Positions 1-7,887 of a stretch of DNA of 27,848 bases are shown here, piece after piece (within the stretch, counting starts at the first letter, position 1; each line of letters opens with the position of its first letter). The position numbers and the translations under genes were made by a program. Below the pieces are notes generated by a model, which saw only the letters and a list, made by a program, of their open reading frames with translations, was not told where the DNA came from and did no database searches. Origin of the DNA: an uncultured Pelagibacteraceae bacterium (GTDB taxonomy: Bacteria; Pseudomonadota; Alphaproteobacteria; Pelagibacterales; Pelagibacteraceae); the NCBI GenBank assembly GCA_902608065.1, contig CACLMO010000010.1:1-27848 (forward strand). The letters are read 5' to 3'.

Positions 1-14
1 ACTGTAATGGACAT
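1..14 (-). CDS. possible start of hisH (5' fragment only)
   Basis: A leftward ATG at 14-12 opens a frame reading M-S-I-T before the window ends, 6 bases downstream of the hisB stop. The next gene of a his operon is commonly hisH (glutamine amidotransferase subunit of imidazole glycerol phosphate synthase), and its proteins start with a short beta strand of this kind. Only four full codons are visible, so the identity rests on position alone. Confidence 0.3.
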
Positions 15-20
15 TTTCTT

Positions 21-611
21 TTATAGAACGCCTTTAGTTGAAGGTACTTTATTTTTAATTCTTTTATCTATTTCTATAGCACCACGTAAAGATCTTGCGA
101 GTCCTTTAAAACAAGATTCGATTATATGATGACTATTGTCGCCATAAATATTTTCAATATGCAATGTTATGCCTGCAGCTTGTGAAAAAGCCTGAAACCA
201 TTCTTTAAATAATTCAGTATCCATTTCACCTAATTTTTCTACTTTTAATTTAACTTTCCATACCAAATATGGTCTGTTTGAAACATCTATAGAAACTCTG
301 GTTAAAGTTTCATCCATAGGAATTAAAGCATGCGAATATCTTTTGATTCCCTTTGAAGAGTGTAGTGCTTTTTTTATACACTCGCCTATTGCTATTCCTG
401 TATCTTCAGTCGTATGATGTAAATCTATATGTGTATCTCCCTTTGCTATTATTTTTAAATCAATTAGAGAATGTTTAGATAATTGTTCCAACATGTGATT
501 TAAAAAACCTATTTTAGTATCTATTTTATAAGATCCTTTACCATCTAAGTTAGTTTCAACAACTATGTTGGTTTCTTTAGTCTTTCTGTTAATTTTAGCT
601 TTTCTTGGCAT
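21..611 (-). CDS. hisB: imidazoleglycerol-phosphate dehydratase
   Basis: HisB dehydrates imidazoleglycerol phosphate to imidazoleacetol phosphate in cytoplasmic histidine synthesis. The two metal-binding histidine motifs are visible, HHTTED at residues 65-70 and HHIIES at 161-166, followed by the usual C-terminal [13 protein letters not shown] stretch and the closing PSTKG. It is the monofunctional dehydratase type, with no phosphatase domain. The open frame extends upstream to 704, but the extra 31 residues are unlike the family and would run into the hslV promoter. I therefore start at the ATG at 611, where [14 protein letters not shown] gives a 196-residue protein of normal length. It is the last visible gene of a leftward his operon and is divergent from hslV. 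Confidence 0.95.
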   Translation of the reverse strand: MPRKAKINRKTKETNIVVETNLDGKGSYKIDTKIGFLNHMLEQLSKHSLIDLKIIAKGDTHIDLHHTTEDTGIAIGECIKKALHSSKGIKRYSHALIPMDETLTRVSIDVSNRPYLVWKVKLKVEKLGEMDTELFKEWFQAFSQAAGITLHIENIYGDNSHHIIESCFKGLARSLRGAIEIDKRIKNKVPSTKGVL

Positions 612-717
612 ATAGCGCTTCTGTAATAACAGGGTATATAAATATTTCAAGAATATATCAATAAATTGAACTTTTGGGCTTGAAGATGGCAAATAAATCT
701 CCACATAAGCTAATACT
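612..717. promoter_or_regulatory. divergent hisB/hslV promoter region with a candidate heat-shock promoter
   Basis: This 106-bp spacer must hold the promoters of both hisB (leftward) and hslVU (rightward). Toward hslV there is CTTGAA at 679-684 and, 16 bp later, CCACAT at 701-706. This resembles the sigma-32 pattern (CTTGAA, then CCCCAT after a spacer). Transcription would begin only a few bases before the hslV ATG at 718, and no Shine-Dalgarno sequence is visible there. HslVU is a classical heat-shock operon, which makes the match plausible. In sequence this AT-rich a chance match cannot be excluded. Confidence 0.35.
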
Positions 718-1257
718 ATGAGTGGTAATTCAAATTGGCATGGAACTACAATTGTCCTAATAAGAAAAGGTAAAGATGTAGTAGTTGCTGGAGATGGTCA
801 GGTAAGCCTGGGTAATACTGTAATTAAAAGTACAGCCAAAAAAGTTAGAAAAATTGAAAAAAGAAATGTTATAGCAGGATTTGCTGGTTCTACCGCTGAT
901 GCTTTAACATTATTTGAAAGACTAGAAGCAAAATTAGAAAAACATGCTGGAAATCTTACAAGGGCAGCAGTTGAATTGGCTAAAGATTGGAGAACAGACA
1001 AATACTTAAGAAGATTAGAAGCATTAATGGCAATAGCTGATAAAGAAAAAAGTTTTATAATTTCTGGCACTGGAGATGTTTTAGAACCTGAAGAAGGAAT
1101 TATTGGAATAGGTTCTGGTGGTAATTATGCGCTCGCAGCAGCTAAGGTTTTAATGGATTCAAAATTATCAGCAGAAGAAGTTGCTAAAAAATCAATTCAA
1201 GTTGCATCAGAAATCTGTGTATTTACTAATAATAACATAACTTTAGAAAAAATTTAA
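718..1257 (+). CDS. hslV: ATP-dependent protease peptidase subunit HslV (ClpQ)
   Basis: HslV is the proteasome-like threonine peptidase of the cytoplasmic HslVU complex, which degrades damaged and regulatory proteins. The protein starts [13 protein letters not shown]. The WHG-TTI context gives a nine-residue propeptide and places the catalytic threonine at residue 10 after processing. The [12 protein letters not shown] stretch, [19 protein letters not shown] and IGSGGNYA are all family landmarks. At 179 residues it is full length. It is followed after 4 bases by its ATPase partner hslU, so the two are co-transcribed. The short propeptide is typical of alphaproteobacterial HslV. Confidence 0.97.
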   Translation: MSGNSNWHGTTIVLIRKGKDVVVAGDGQVSLGNTVIKSTAKKVRKIEKRNVIAGFAGSTADALTLFERLEAKLEKHAGNLTRAAVELAKDWRTDKYLRRLEALMAIADKEKSFIISGTGDVLEPEEGIIGIGSGGNYALAAAKVLMDSKLSAEEVAKKSIQVASEICVFTNNNITLEKI

Positions 1258-1261
1258 TTAA

Positions 1262-2635
1262 ATGAAACAAAAATCAAACATAACATCTTTACCTGCGAGA
1301 GAAGCTTCTAAAGAAAAAGATGATAGATCAGTAGTTTCATCATTATCTCCCAGAGAAATAGTTTCTGAATTAGATCGTTACGTAATTGGACAAAAGGCTG
1401 CAAAAAGAGCAGTGGCTATTGCTCTTAGAAATAGATGGAGAAGACAGGCATTAAAAGGTGATATGAGAGATGAAGTTTTACCAAAAAATATTTTAATGAT
1501 AGGGCCAACTGGTGTCGGTAAAACAGAAATATCGCGAAGGCTTTCAAAATTAACCGAAGCACCATTTATAAAAGTTGAAGCAACTAGATTCACAGAAGTT
1601 GGTTATGTTGGTAGGGACGTAGAACAAATTATAAGAGATTTACTTGAAATATCTATTGCAATCGAAAAAGATAGAATGAAAAAAGAAGTACATACAAAAG
1701 CACTACAAGCTGCTGAGGAAAGAGTTTTAAATGCTCTTGTAGGTAATAAAGCTAGTGTTGCTACTAGAGAAAGTTTTAGAAAAAGGCTTAGAAATGGGGA
1801 TCTTGATAATAATGAAATAGAAATTGAAATAAGTGATGCAACAAGTATGCCTAGTTTTGAAATTCCAGGTATGCCAGGTGCTAACGTCGGAATGATTAAT
1901 ATATCAGAAATGCTGGGGAAAAATATTAAAAAAGGAAAAAAGAAAAAAATTACTGTAAAAGAATCTCATGAAATTTTAATAGCAGAAGAATCAGACAAAA
2001 TGATTGAGCAAGATAAAATTATAAAAACCGCAAAAATTTCAACGGAAAATAATGGTATAGTTTTTTTGGACGAGATAGATAAAGTTTCAGCTAGAGGAGA
2101 CAGAATTGGTGGTGACGTTTCCAGAGAAGGAGTACAAAGAGATTTGCTCCCACTAATAGAAGGAACAACAGTTAGTACAAAACATGGTCCAATAAAAACT
2201 GATCACATTTTGTTTATTGCTTCTGGTGCCTTTCAATTAGCTAAACCCTCAGACTTATTGCCTGAACTTCAAGGAAGACTACCAATTAGAGTTGAATTAA
2301 ATGCTTTAACTAGTGAAGATTTTAGAAGAATTTTAGAAGAACCAGATAATAGTTTAATAAAACAATATAAAGCGTTATTGGAAACAGAGAAAGTGACTCT
2401 CCAATTTACAAAAGATGGAATTGAAACTATTGCAAAATTAGCAACCGAAATAAATGCAAGTATTGAAAATATTGGTGCTAGAAGATTGCATACAATTATT
2501 GAAAGAGTTTTAGATGAAATTAGTTTTACAGCAACAGACAGAAGTGGAGAAACTCTTGTGATTGATAAAAATTATGTAACTAAAAATCTTGGTGAACTTG
2601 CTAAAGATACTGATTTGTCAAAATTTATTTTATAA
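1262..2635 (+). CDS. hslU: ATP-dependent protease ATPase subunit HslU (ClpY)
   Basis: HslU is the AAA+ unfoldase that feeds substrates into HslV. Visible features are the N-terminal [16 protein letters not shown] segment (residues 29-44), Walker A GPTGVGKT at 81-88, the variable I-domain, Walker B IVFLDEID near 265-272, the sensor/arginine region GARRLHT, and the C-terminal LSKFIL tail that docks into HslV. The ATG at 1262 gives about 28 residues ahead of the usual SPREIV start. No better start codon lies between, so I keep it, with some doubt about the exact N-terminus. The last 6 bases overlap the stop region of the convergent smr gene. Confidence 0.97.
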   Translation: MKQKSNITSLPAREASKEKDDRSVVSSLSPREIVSELDRYVIGQKAAKRAVAIALRNRWRRQALKGDMRDEVLPKNILMIGPTGVGKTEISRRLSKLTEAPFIKVEATRFTEVGYVGRDVEQIIRDLLEISIAIEKDRMKKEVHTKALQAAEERVLNALVGNKASVATRESFRKRLRNGDLDNNEIEIEISDATSMPSFEIPGMPGANVGMINISEMLGKNIKKGKKKKITVKESHEILIAEESDKMIEQDKIIKTAKISTENNGIVFLDEIDKVSARGDRIGGDVSREGVQRDLLPLIEGTTVSTKHGPIKTDHILFIASGAFQLAKPSDLLPELQGRLPIRVELNALTSEDFRRILEEPDNSLIKQYKALLETEKVTLQFTKDGIETIAKLATEINASIENIGARRLHTIIERVLDEISFTATDRSGETLVIDKNYVTKNLGELAKDTDLSKFIL

Positions 2636-3055
2636 TTTCTTTTTTTTTAAAAAAATATAAAAAGCACCATCTCCTCCATCTTTTAAAGAGGCAGTGGATA
2701 TATTAGATATTTTATTCTTTAGATCATCTTCATTTTTAATAAATTCAGGAATTGAATTTTTTAGAACATTAAATTTTTGCGAAATATAAGGATTTTTACT
2801 TACTTTTGATCTTAATCCTTTCCCAGTTACTATTAATATTTTTCTACAGCCCGCAGAATAGGATTTTAATATAAATTTTTTTACAACACTATTAGCTTCA
2901 ATTAGTGAAAGTCCGTGCAAATCTAATTTAAATATTTTTTTATTACTATCTTTTGTTAAATCTCCTTCATCTTTATCAAAAATATGATCTTTTGTTTGAG
3001 TAAAAGCTAACCAGTCCTTTATGTCTTTTTTTGTAACAGAACTTTTTTTTTTCAC
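2630..3055 (-). CDS. Smr-domain protein
   Basis: This is a small stand-alone Smr (MutS2 C-terminal-like) domain protein, a family linked to nuclease and nucleic-acid-binding activity. The domain covers roughly residues 42-141 with the hallmarks [19 protein letters not shown] and the closing [12 protein letters not shown]. The first 40 residues are a charged, probably flexible lead. It lies 3 bases downstream of the Tim44-domain gene, with which it is probably co-transcribed, and it overlaps the hslU end tail-to-tail by 6 bp. The family is clear; the substrate of alphaproteobacterial members is not established. Confidence 0.9.
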   Translation of the reverse strand: MKKKSSVTKKDIKDWLAFTQTKDHIFDKDEGDLTKDSNKKIFKLDLHGLSLIEANSVVKKFILKSYSAGCRKILIVTGKGLRSKVSKNPYISQKFNVLKNSIPEFIKNEDDLKNKISNISTASLKDGGDGAFYIFLKKKKL

Positions 3056-3058
3056 TAT

Positions 3059-3658
3059 TTATTTTGATGTATTAACCAAATACCAAGTAGGATCTTGGCT
3101 CCACATATTTTTAGAAAATTGCCATTCATCATTAACTGTTTTAATAGTATCTGGATTACCTTCAACTACTTGGTTATCTTTATTTTTCACGCAAGTAATT
3201 ATCTCACTAACAAAATTTACAGTAACTTTATAAATATTTTCTATTTTTTTAAATTCTAATATTTTTGACGATTTTAAACCTATAAAAGTTGTTTCATATG
3301 TTAGTTGTTTATTCTTTCTTTCATCAATAACTTCAGAAAAACGTTTAAATAAATTTTTTTCTAACAAACGTTTGAGCGCACTCTTGTCGCCTTTAGCAAA
3401 TGAGGTAACAATTTCTTCATATGCTATCTCAGCACCTTTTAAAAACTGTTTTTTCGCATTCTCATCAATATTTCCTGATTTTATTGCTTCATTGTTTTCT
3501 ATATCTTTAAGAACTTCTACGCCTCTTGGGTAGAAACCTCTAGTGGGCTTTCCTTGATGCCCTGTTTTTCTTCCTAAAATATTTCTAAGTCTTAAAATAA
3601 TAAAACCTGCAAACATTGCTAGAAGAATGATATCTATGTATCCAAATTGATTGCTCAT
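3059..3658 (-). CDS. Tim44-like domain membrane-associated protein
   Basis: The 199-residue protein has one N-terminal membrane segment (about residues 8-24, DIILLAMFAGFIILRLR) followed by NILGRKTGHQG, a junction characteristic of bacterial Tim44-domain proteins. A soluble Tim44-type domain covers about residues 65-199, with LLEKNLFKRFSEVIDER and a final W-x-F-x-K-N-MWSQDPTW stretch. In mitochondria the domain helps import proteins at the inner membrane. In alphaproteobacteria these genes sit by fxsA and secB and are thought to act in envelope protein handling, though that role is inference. It is divergent from fxsA. A lytic transglycosylase gene (mltA) often found between it and smr is absent. 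Confidence 0.9.
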   Translation of the reverse strand: MSNQFGYIDIILLAMFAGFIILRLRNILGRKTGHQGKPTRGFYPRGVEVLKDIENNEAIKSGNIDENAKKQFLKGAEIAYEEIVTSFAKGDKSALKRLLEKNLFKRFSEVIDERKNKQLTYETTFIGLKSSKILEFKKIENIYKVTVNFVSEIITCVKNKDNQVVEGNPDTIKTVNDEWQFSKNMWSQDPTWYLVNTSK

Positions 3659-3716
3659 ATGATTTTTGATTATACTACCTAAATGATATAATATGCAAAG
3701 ATAAATAATCAGACAA
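3659..3716. promoter_or_regulatory. bidirectional promoter between Tim44-like gene and fxsA
   Basis: This 58-bp spacer separates two divergent genes. A perfect TATAAT at 3687-3692 faces fxsA, with only a weak TTTTGA (3664-3669) at 17 bp as a -35. On the other strand TATAAT (3674-3669) faces the Tim44-like gene and would start its transcript a few bases before the ATG. Such hexamers are common by chance in AT-rich DNA. Confidence 0.35.
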
Positions 3717-4139
3717 ATGAGCGCTGTTCTTCTTCTAATAATTTGTGTCCCCTTAATTGAAATTTATTTAATGATTAAAGTTGGTGGAATCATTGGTGCC
3801 TTCAATACTATTTTCTTAATTTTCTTTACTGCTATAACAGGAGTTTTTTTTGCTAGATTAGGAGGTATTAATGCTTTGAGATCAGGTTTCCAACAAATAA
3901 TAAAAAATCAAGTCCCCGTATATGAAATTATATCTGGTGCTGCTCTAGCCTTTGCAGCTTTATTGCTTATCATTCCGGGTTTTTTAACTGATTTAATTGG
4001 TTTTTTGTTAATAATTCCTCCAACAAGAAAAATTGTTATAAGAATAATATCAACAAAATTTAAAAAAAAAGAAATTAATGAGGATTTTATTGAAGGAGAC
4101 TTCGAGGAAAATAAAAATGATAAAGAGGAAAATAATTAA
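3717..4139 (+). CDS. fxsA: FxsA-family membrane protein
   Basis: A 140-residue inner-membrane protein of the FxsA family, whose E. coli member suppresses F-plasmid exclusion of phage T7. Its normal function is unknown. Hydrophobic segments lie at about residues 2-18, 24-46 and 70-98, with family landmarks PLIEIYLMIKVG, FFARLGG and IPGFLTDLIGFLLIIPPTR. The C-terminal tail from about residue 115 is highly charged. The stop codon overlaps the secB ATG by one base, so translation of secB is probably coupled. Confidence 0.92.
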   Translation: MSAVLLLIICVPLIEIYLMIKVGGIIGAFNTIFLIFFTAITGVFFARLGGINALRSGFQQIIKNQVPVYEIISGAALAFAALLLIIPGFLTDLIGFLLIIPPTRKIVIRIISTKFKKKEINEDFIEGDFEENKNDKEENN

Positions 4140-4564
4140 TGAATTATAAAATACTATCAAAATTTATAAAAGATGTATCTTTTGAAATTCCTAACGCTGA
4201 AACATTTTTTATGTTAGAAAAAGAGATTCCTAAGTACAATTTAAATTTTGACATAAAAAGTAATCCATATAAGAATAATATAATAGAAGTTAATACAGTG
4301 CTAAGAATTGTACCAACAAAAGAGGTAAAACATAAAATGTTAACAGAAATTAATCTTTCTTCGTTGGTTTCGATCGAAAAAGATAATGAAAAGGAAGAAA
4401 AAGATGAATTAGAAAAAATTGTTTTAATTAAAGTTCCTACCGAAGTTTATCCTACATTATATGAAACTTTTGTTTTTCTTTTTACTCAAGCTGGTGTAAA
4501 AAATATTACTATAGAAAAAAATGTAGATTTTGAAAAATTATTTAAAGATAAAAATAAACTTTAA
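4139..4564 (+). CDS. secB: protein-export chaperone SecB
   Basis: SecB is the tetrameric cytoplasmic chaperone that keeps preproteins unfolded and hands them to SecA. The N-terminal FIKDVSFEIPNAETFF (about residues 9-24) is the family signature, and the 141-residue length is normal. The conserved early acidic, beta-rich core is followed by a less conserved C-terminal helix ending in K-D-K-N-K-L. Its ATG shares one base with the fxsA stop. Its last 4 bases overlap the end of the convergent dnaQ. Confidence 0.92.
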   Translation: MNYKILSKFIKDVSFEIPNAETFFMLEKEIPKYNLNFDIKSNPYKNNIIEVNTVLRIVPTKEVKHKMLTEINLSSLVSIEKDNEKEEKDELEKIVLIKVPTEVYPTLYETFVFLFTQAGVKNITIEKNVDFEKLFKDKNKL

Positions 4565-5238
4565 TTAAAAAAATTTTTTTGCAAAGAATTTTTTAAAAAT
4601 TTTTTGTGCAGGTTTAATTCTTCATTTGTAGGTTTGATTATTTTTCTTAAATTATTTTTTGTTTTATATTCATCATTGTTAAGTTTTGGTGAGCCAGTTT
4701 CAACATTTTCAAAATTTAATTTTGGCTCCTTTTGATCCAATAAATTTATATAAACTTCTTTAAGAAGTTGACAATCAGTTAACGCACTATGTTTTTCTCT
4801 TTTCGAATTATCAATATTGAATCTTTTGCAAAGAGAATCTAAAGAATTTTGAGCACCAGGGTATTTTTGACGTGCTATTTCTAAGGTATCAATAATATTG
4901 TTTTTATCTATTTCTTTTTTATTAATTATTTTTAATTCGTAATTTAAAAACGATAAATCAAAAGCTGCATTATGAATTATTATTTTTTTATTTTTTATAA
5001 ATTCTAAAAAGCTTTCAGAAATTTCTGAAAATTTTTTTTTATCAGATAAAAACTCATCAGTGTAACCATGAACATTGAATGCCTCTTTTGATACTTGTCT
5101 TTGAGGGTTAATATATTCATGAAAAATTCTATTTGTTGGTATTTGATTCTCTAATTCAATACACCCAATTTCTACAATTTTGTGTTTTTCTGCTACTAAT
5201 AAACCTGTGGTTTCAGTATCTAATATAACTTCAAGCAT
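4561..5238 (-). CDS. dnaQ: DNA polymerase III epsilon subunit (3'-5' proofreading exonuclease)
   Basis: The proofreading exonuclease of the replicative polymerase. All three Exo motifs are seen: Exo I LDTETTG (D7, E9), Exo II HNAAFDLSF (D94) and Exo III HSALTDCQL (H150, D155). The exonuclease domain covers residues 1 to about 172. The remaining ~50 lysine/asparagine-rich residues correspond to the tail that in other bacteria binds the polymerase alpha subunit. Its start overlaps the coaE stop by 8 bp, making it the distal gene of the ppsR-maf-aroE-coaE-dnaQ operon leading away from the origin. Confidence 0.95.
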   Translation of the reverse strand: MLEVILDTETTGLLVAEKHKIVEIGCIELENQIPTNRIFHEYINPQRQVSKEAFNVHGYTDEFLSDKKKFSEISESFLEFIKNKKIIIHNAAFDLSFLNYELKIINKKEIDKNNIIDTLEIARQKYPGAQNSLDSLCKRFNIDNSKREKHSALTDCQLLKEVYINLLDQKEPKLNFENVETGSPKLNNDEYKTKNNLRKIIKPTNEELNLHKKFLKNSLQKNFFN

Positions 5239-5797
5239 TTAATAAAATTTTCCTAAGCACTCTTTTAACATTTTTTTTAGTTGAATCATGTCTAAAATTA
5301 TTTTTTATTATATAATCTGATTTCTTTTTTTTAATTTCTAAAGGAAGTTGAAATTTTTTTAAGATTTTAGCACTTACATTTCTTTTTTTTACCCTTTTTT
5401 TGATCTCTTTTTTTTTAGCATCTACAAAAATTAAAATATCATTTTTTTTATTTATTTTATTTTCCATTAACAATGGAATATCCAAAACAATAAATTTTTT
5501 ATTTCTGTTTTTTTTAATAAAATTATTCATTCTACTACGAACTTCTGGATGGACAATTTTTATAATTTTTTTAAGATTTTGTTGATTTTCCATAATAGCT
5601 ATTGAAAGTTCAAATTTTTTTACAGGAAATGAGTTTATATAATTAGGAAGTATTTTTTTAAGTTTGTTGTAACATTTTCTGCTTTTTCTATATAATTTAG
5701 CAACTTCGACATCTGCATTAAAAACTGGATAGCCAAATAATTTTGCTACATAACTTTTGCCAGAGCCAATATCTCCTAGAACAGCAATTTTAATCAT
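5231..5797 (-). CDS. coaE: dephospho-CoA kinase
   Basis: CoaE phosphorylates dephospho-CoA in the last step of coenzyme A synthesis. The P-loop GDIGSGKS is at residues 8-15, followed by the family FNADVEVAKLY segment. HPEVRSRM and FIVLDIPLLMEN match the CMP-binding and lid-proximal parts. At 188 residues it is slightly shorter than the usual ~200, and its C-terminal half is extremely lysine-rich. This stretch contains long A and T homopolymer runs. The gene starts 9 bases after the aroE stop. Confidence 0.93.
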   Translation of the reverse strand: MIKIAVLGDIGSGKSYVAKLFGYPVFNADVEVAKLYRKSRKCYNKLKKILPNYINSFPVKKFELSIAIMENQQNLKKIIKIVHPEVRSRMNNFIKKNRNKKFIVLDIPLLMENKINKKNDILIFVDAKKKEIKKRVKKRNVSAKILKKFQLPLEIKKKKSDYIIKNNFRHDSTKKNVKRVLRKILLNA

Positions 5798-5806
5798 ATA
5801 TACACT

Positions 5807-6649
5807 TCAATATTTAGACAGGCTGGTAATTTCACCCCCTAATAATTTAATCGTTTCATTATCTATTTTTGGTAAAATATTATGCCAAATTTTAAATGCT
5901 AATTGAGCCTGACATATAAACATCATTTTCCCGTTTGTAGTTTCATTTCCTAACTCTTCACCTTTTAAAAGGAAATTTGTTTTATTGAAGTTATAAATAA
6001 CATCATAAAATAATTTCTTTTTTCCAAAAAATTTGGGTTTATGCTTGCTGTAATCTAATTCTATTTTATCATTATTTTTTAAACCCAAACTTGTTGCATT
6101 AATAATTATATCAAAATCAGGACTTTGACCCCAATCTAAGGTTTCCAAACCTAAAGATATCTTATAATGGCTTTCTAAATCTTTTGCCTTTTCCTTTGTT
6201 CTATTGCTTATATAAACCTTAGCAGCTTTTAATTCTTCTAAAGCTTTTAGTATCGAGGGCACAACACCTCCGGCTCCTAAAATAAATACTTTTTTATTTT
6301 TTGTTTTATAATTTATATACTCTAAGCTTTTCTTAAAACCACCAACATCTGTGTTATGTCCGATAACTTTTTGATTTTCTTTATAGATCGTATTTACTGA
6401 TTGCACCTCATCTGCAAGAGGAGTTAATTCATCTAAAAAAGGTATAACAGATTTTTTAAAGGGAATTGTTACATTTATTCCATCTAGTTTCCCTTTTTTA
6501 ACATCGCTGATCATTCCTTCAATATCATTTTCATTTAATTGTTTCTTGTCATAAACGGCTTCGATATTATTTTCCTTTATCCAATGATTGTGCAATTTAG
6601 GTGACAATGAATGCTCAATTGGATTTCCTATAACAAAATATTTTTTCAC
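5807..6649 (-). CDS. aroE: shikimate dehydrogenase
   Basis: AroE reduces 3-dehydroshikimate with NADPH in aromatic amino-acid synthesis. The shikimate-binding serines sit in GNPIEHSLSP (S14, S16). The catalytic lysine is K65 in NVTIPFKK and the paired aspartate is D101 in GHNTDVGGF. The nucleotide-binding turn GAGGVV lies at about 125-130. Its length of 280 is normal. Its ATG abuts the stop of the upstream membrane-protein gene with no spacer, and it belongs to the leftward operon running from the origin. Confidence 0.95.
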   Translation of the reverse strand: MKKYFVIGNPIEHSLSPKLHNHWIKENNIEAVYDKKQLNENDIEGMISDVKKGKLDGINVTIPFKKSVIPFLDELTPLADEVQSVNTIYKENQKVIGHNTDVGGFKKSLEYINYKTKNKKVFILGAGGVVPSILKALEELKAAKVYISNRTKEKAKDLESHYKISLGLETLDWGQSPDFDIIINATSLGLKNNDKIELDYSKHKPKFFGKKKLFYDVIYNFNKTNFLLKGEELGNETTNGKMMFICQAQLAFKIWHNILPKIDNETIKLLGGEITSLSKY

Positions 6650-7315
6650 TTAACTGTTTCCATATATAATTTTAAAATCTTCTTTTTCTGTACAAAAATA
6701 ATGCAACCAAATGGCAATGTAAGTATAAATTGCAACTATAAACATTGATTTAGATCCTGCGGCAGTTGCAAAAGCAAAGGGAATTCCTATTGCAAAAACA
6801 TACATTGCGTTAGGTGTCCATTTAAAAATACCTCTTCTTTCAAAAGATATATCTCTATATTTAGAGTCAAAATGATCGGCTCCCGCGGCACGTAAAAAAC
6901 CAAAATATTTCTTTACTGAATACATTGTATAAGCCCCAGGAATAAAAATAATAATCGCTAAAGACCAAGCAAACCATCCAGGAGTGTATAAAGAACCATA
7001 ATCTACAAAACATAACACAATTGCTGAAAGTCTTGAGATAATTAAAATAAAAAAAATTATTACATATCCCTTAAAACCAATTGTATTACTTATTGATTTC
7101 CAACACAATTCGGACCTCCAACAGATCCAAACATACACCTGATGAATTAATGGTATAGACATAGCGATAATGAACCAATTTAAAGTACTTATGTCCATAA
7201 ATGTATTTGTGTTTTTTTCAAGATCAGCAAATTGTAAACTTATGTAAAATATAATAATTATTCCACCTAAATGCCAAACTTGATTTTTAAAGAAAAAATT
7301 TAATTTATTTTCCAT
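6650..7315 (-). CDS. multi-pass membrane protein, PEMT/ICMT methyltransferase-like
   Basis: A 221-residue polytopic protein with about six hydrophobic segments (near residues 14-30, 45-63, 82-104, 113-132, 165-185 and 188-205). The C-terminal half carries RRGIFKWTPNAMY followed by an acidic, tyrosine-containing end (CTEKEDFKIIYG). This resembles the layout of membrane methyltransferases such as phosphatidylethanolamine N-methyltransferase and isoprenylcysteine carboxyl methyltransferase, where a G-x-(Y/F)-x-x-x-x-x-P-M-Y stretch and a late E-E/ED motif bind the cofactor. A lipid methyltransferase is the best guess, but I cannot confirm it. It overlaps the maf end by 16 bp and abuts aroE, so it is firmly inside this operon, where most relatives lack a gene. 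Confidence 0.6.
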   Translation of the reverse strand: MENKLNFFFKNQVWHLGGIIIIFYISLQFADLEKNTNTFMDISTLNWFIIAMSIPLIHQVYVWICWRSELCWKSISNTIGFKGYVIIFFILIISRLSAIVLCFVDYGSLYTPGWFAWSLAIIIFIPGAYTMYSVKKYFGFLRAAGADHFDSKYRDISFERRGIFKWTPNAMYVFAIGIPFAFATAAGSKSMFIVAIYTYIAIWLHYFCTEKEDFKIIYGNS

Positions 7316-7887
7316 AAATATTCTTTTATTTGTTTAACTGGTAAGCCCATAATCGTATCTTCGTCCCCTTCAATATTTGAAAATAGAAATTTTCCATCAG
7401 CTTCTATTTGATAAACGCCATATGCAAATAATTCTTTATCTTTTATTTTTTTTAAATATGATTCTAATTCTTTTAAACCAAGTTTTTTCATTGTTAAAGT
7501 TGCAGCATCTGTATAATGCCATATCATAGACCCATTTTTAGATATGCAAACAGAACTAATTAGCTGATGTTTTTGTCCATTTAATTTTTGAAGTATTTGT
7601 AAAGCTTCGTCTCTATTAGTTGGTTTTGAAATAAGCTCACCATTTAAATCGATGACACTATCTGCTCCTAATACTGTATGATTTGGTTTTTTTTCACTAA
7701 CTTTATTTGCTTTTAATTCTGCTAGATTTTTTGAAATTATTTCTGGTGTTGCTTTTTCTTTAAGTAAAGATTCTTTAATTGGTTCCTCATCAATATTAGA
7801 GGGAACTACTTCACAGATAATATTATTTTCATTTAAAATCTTCTTTCTCACTTCACTTGTTGACGCGAGAATAATTTTACTACTCAT
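7300..7887 (-). CDS. maf: Maf-family nucleotide pyrophosphatase
   Basis: Maf proteins are nucleoside triphosphate pyrophosphatases acting on modified or canonical nucleotides (house-cleaning). The N-terminal IILASTSEVRKKIL matches the family substrate-binding start, VLGADSV (D76) is the catalytic aspartate region, and GVYQIEADG...IEGDEDTIMGLPV is the C-terminal signature. At 195 residues it is full length. Its ATG overlaps the ppsR stop by 4 bases (ATGA), indicating translational coupling. Which nucleotide it prefers cannot be read from the sequence. Confidence 0.94.
   Translation of the reverse strand: MSSKIILASTSEVRKKILNENNIICEVVPSNIDEEPIKESLLKEKATPEIISKNLAELKANKVSEKKPNHTVLGADSVIDLNGELISKPTNRDEALQILQKLNGQKHQLISSVCISKNGSMIWHYTDAATLTMKKLGLKELESYLKKIKDKELFAYGVYQIEADGKFLFSNIEGDEDTIMGLPVKQIKEYLWKIN

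Noticed and set aside
612..704. 31-residue N-terminal extension of hisB up to 704
   Set aside because: It has no family similarity and would cover nearly all of the hslV promoter region; the ATG at 611 gives the normal length.
2633..2660. T run followed by A run after hslU as a bidirectional terminator
   Set aside because: It contains no GC stem and is explained by lysine codons at the end of the Smr gene.
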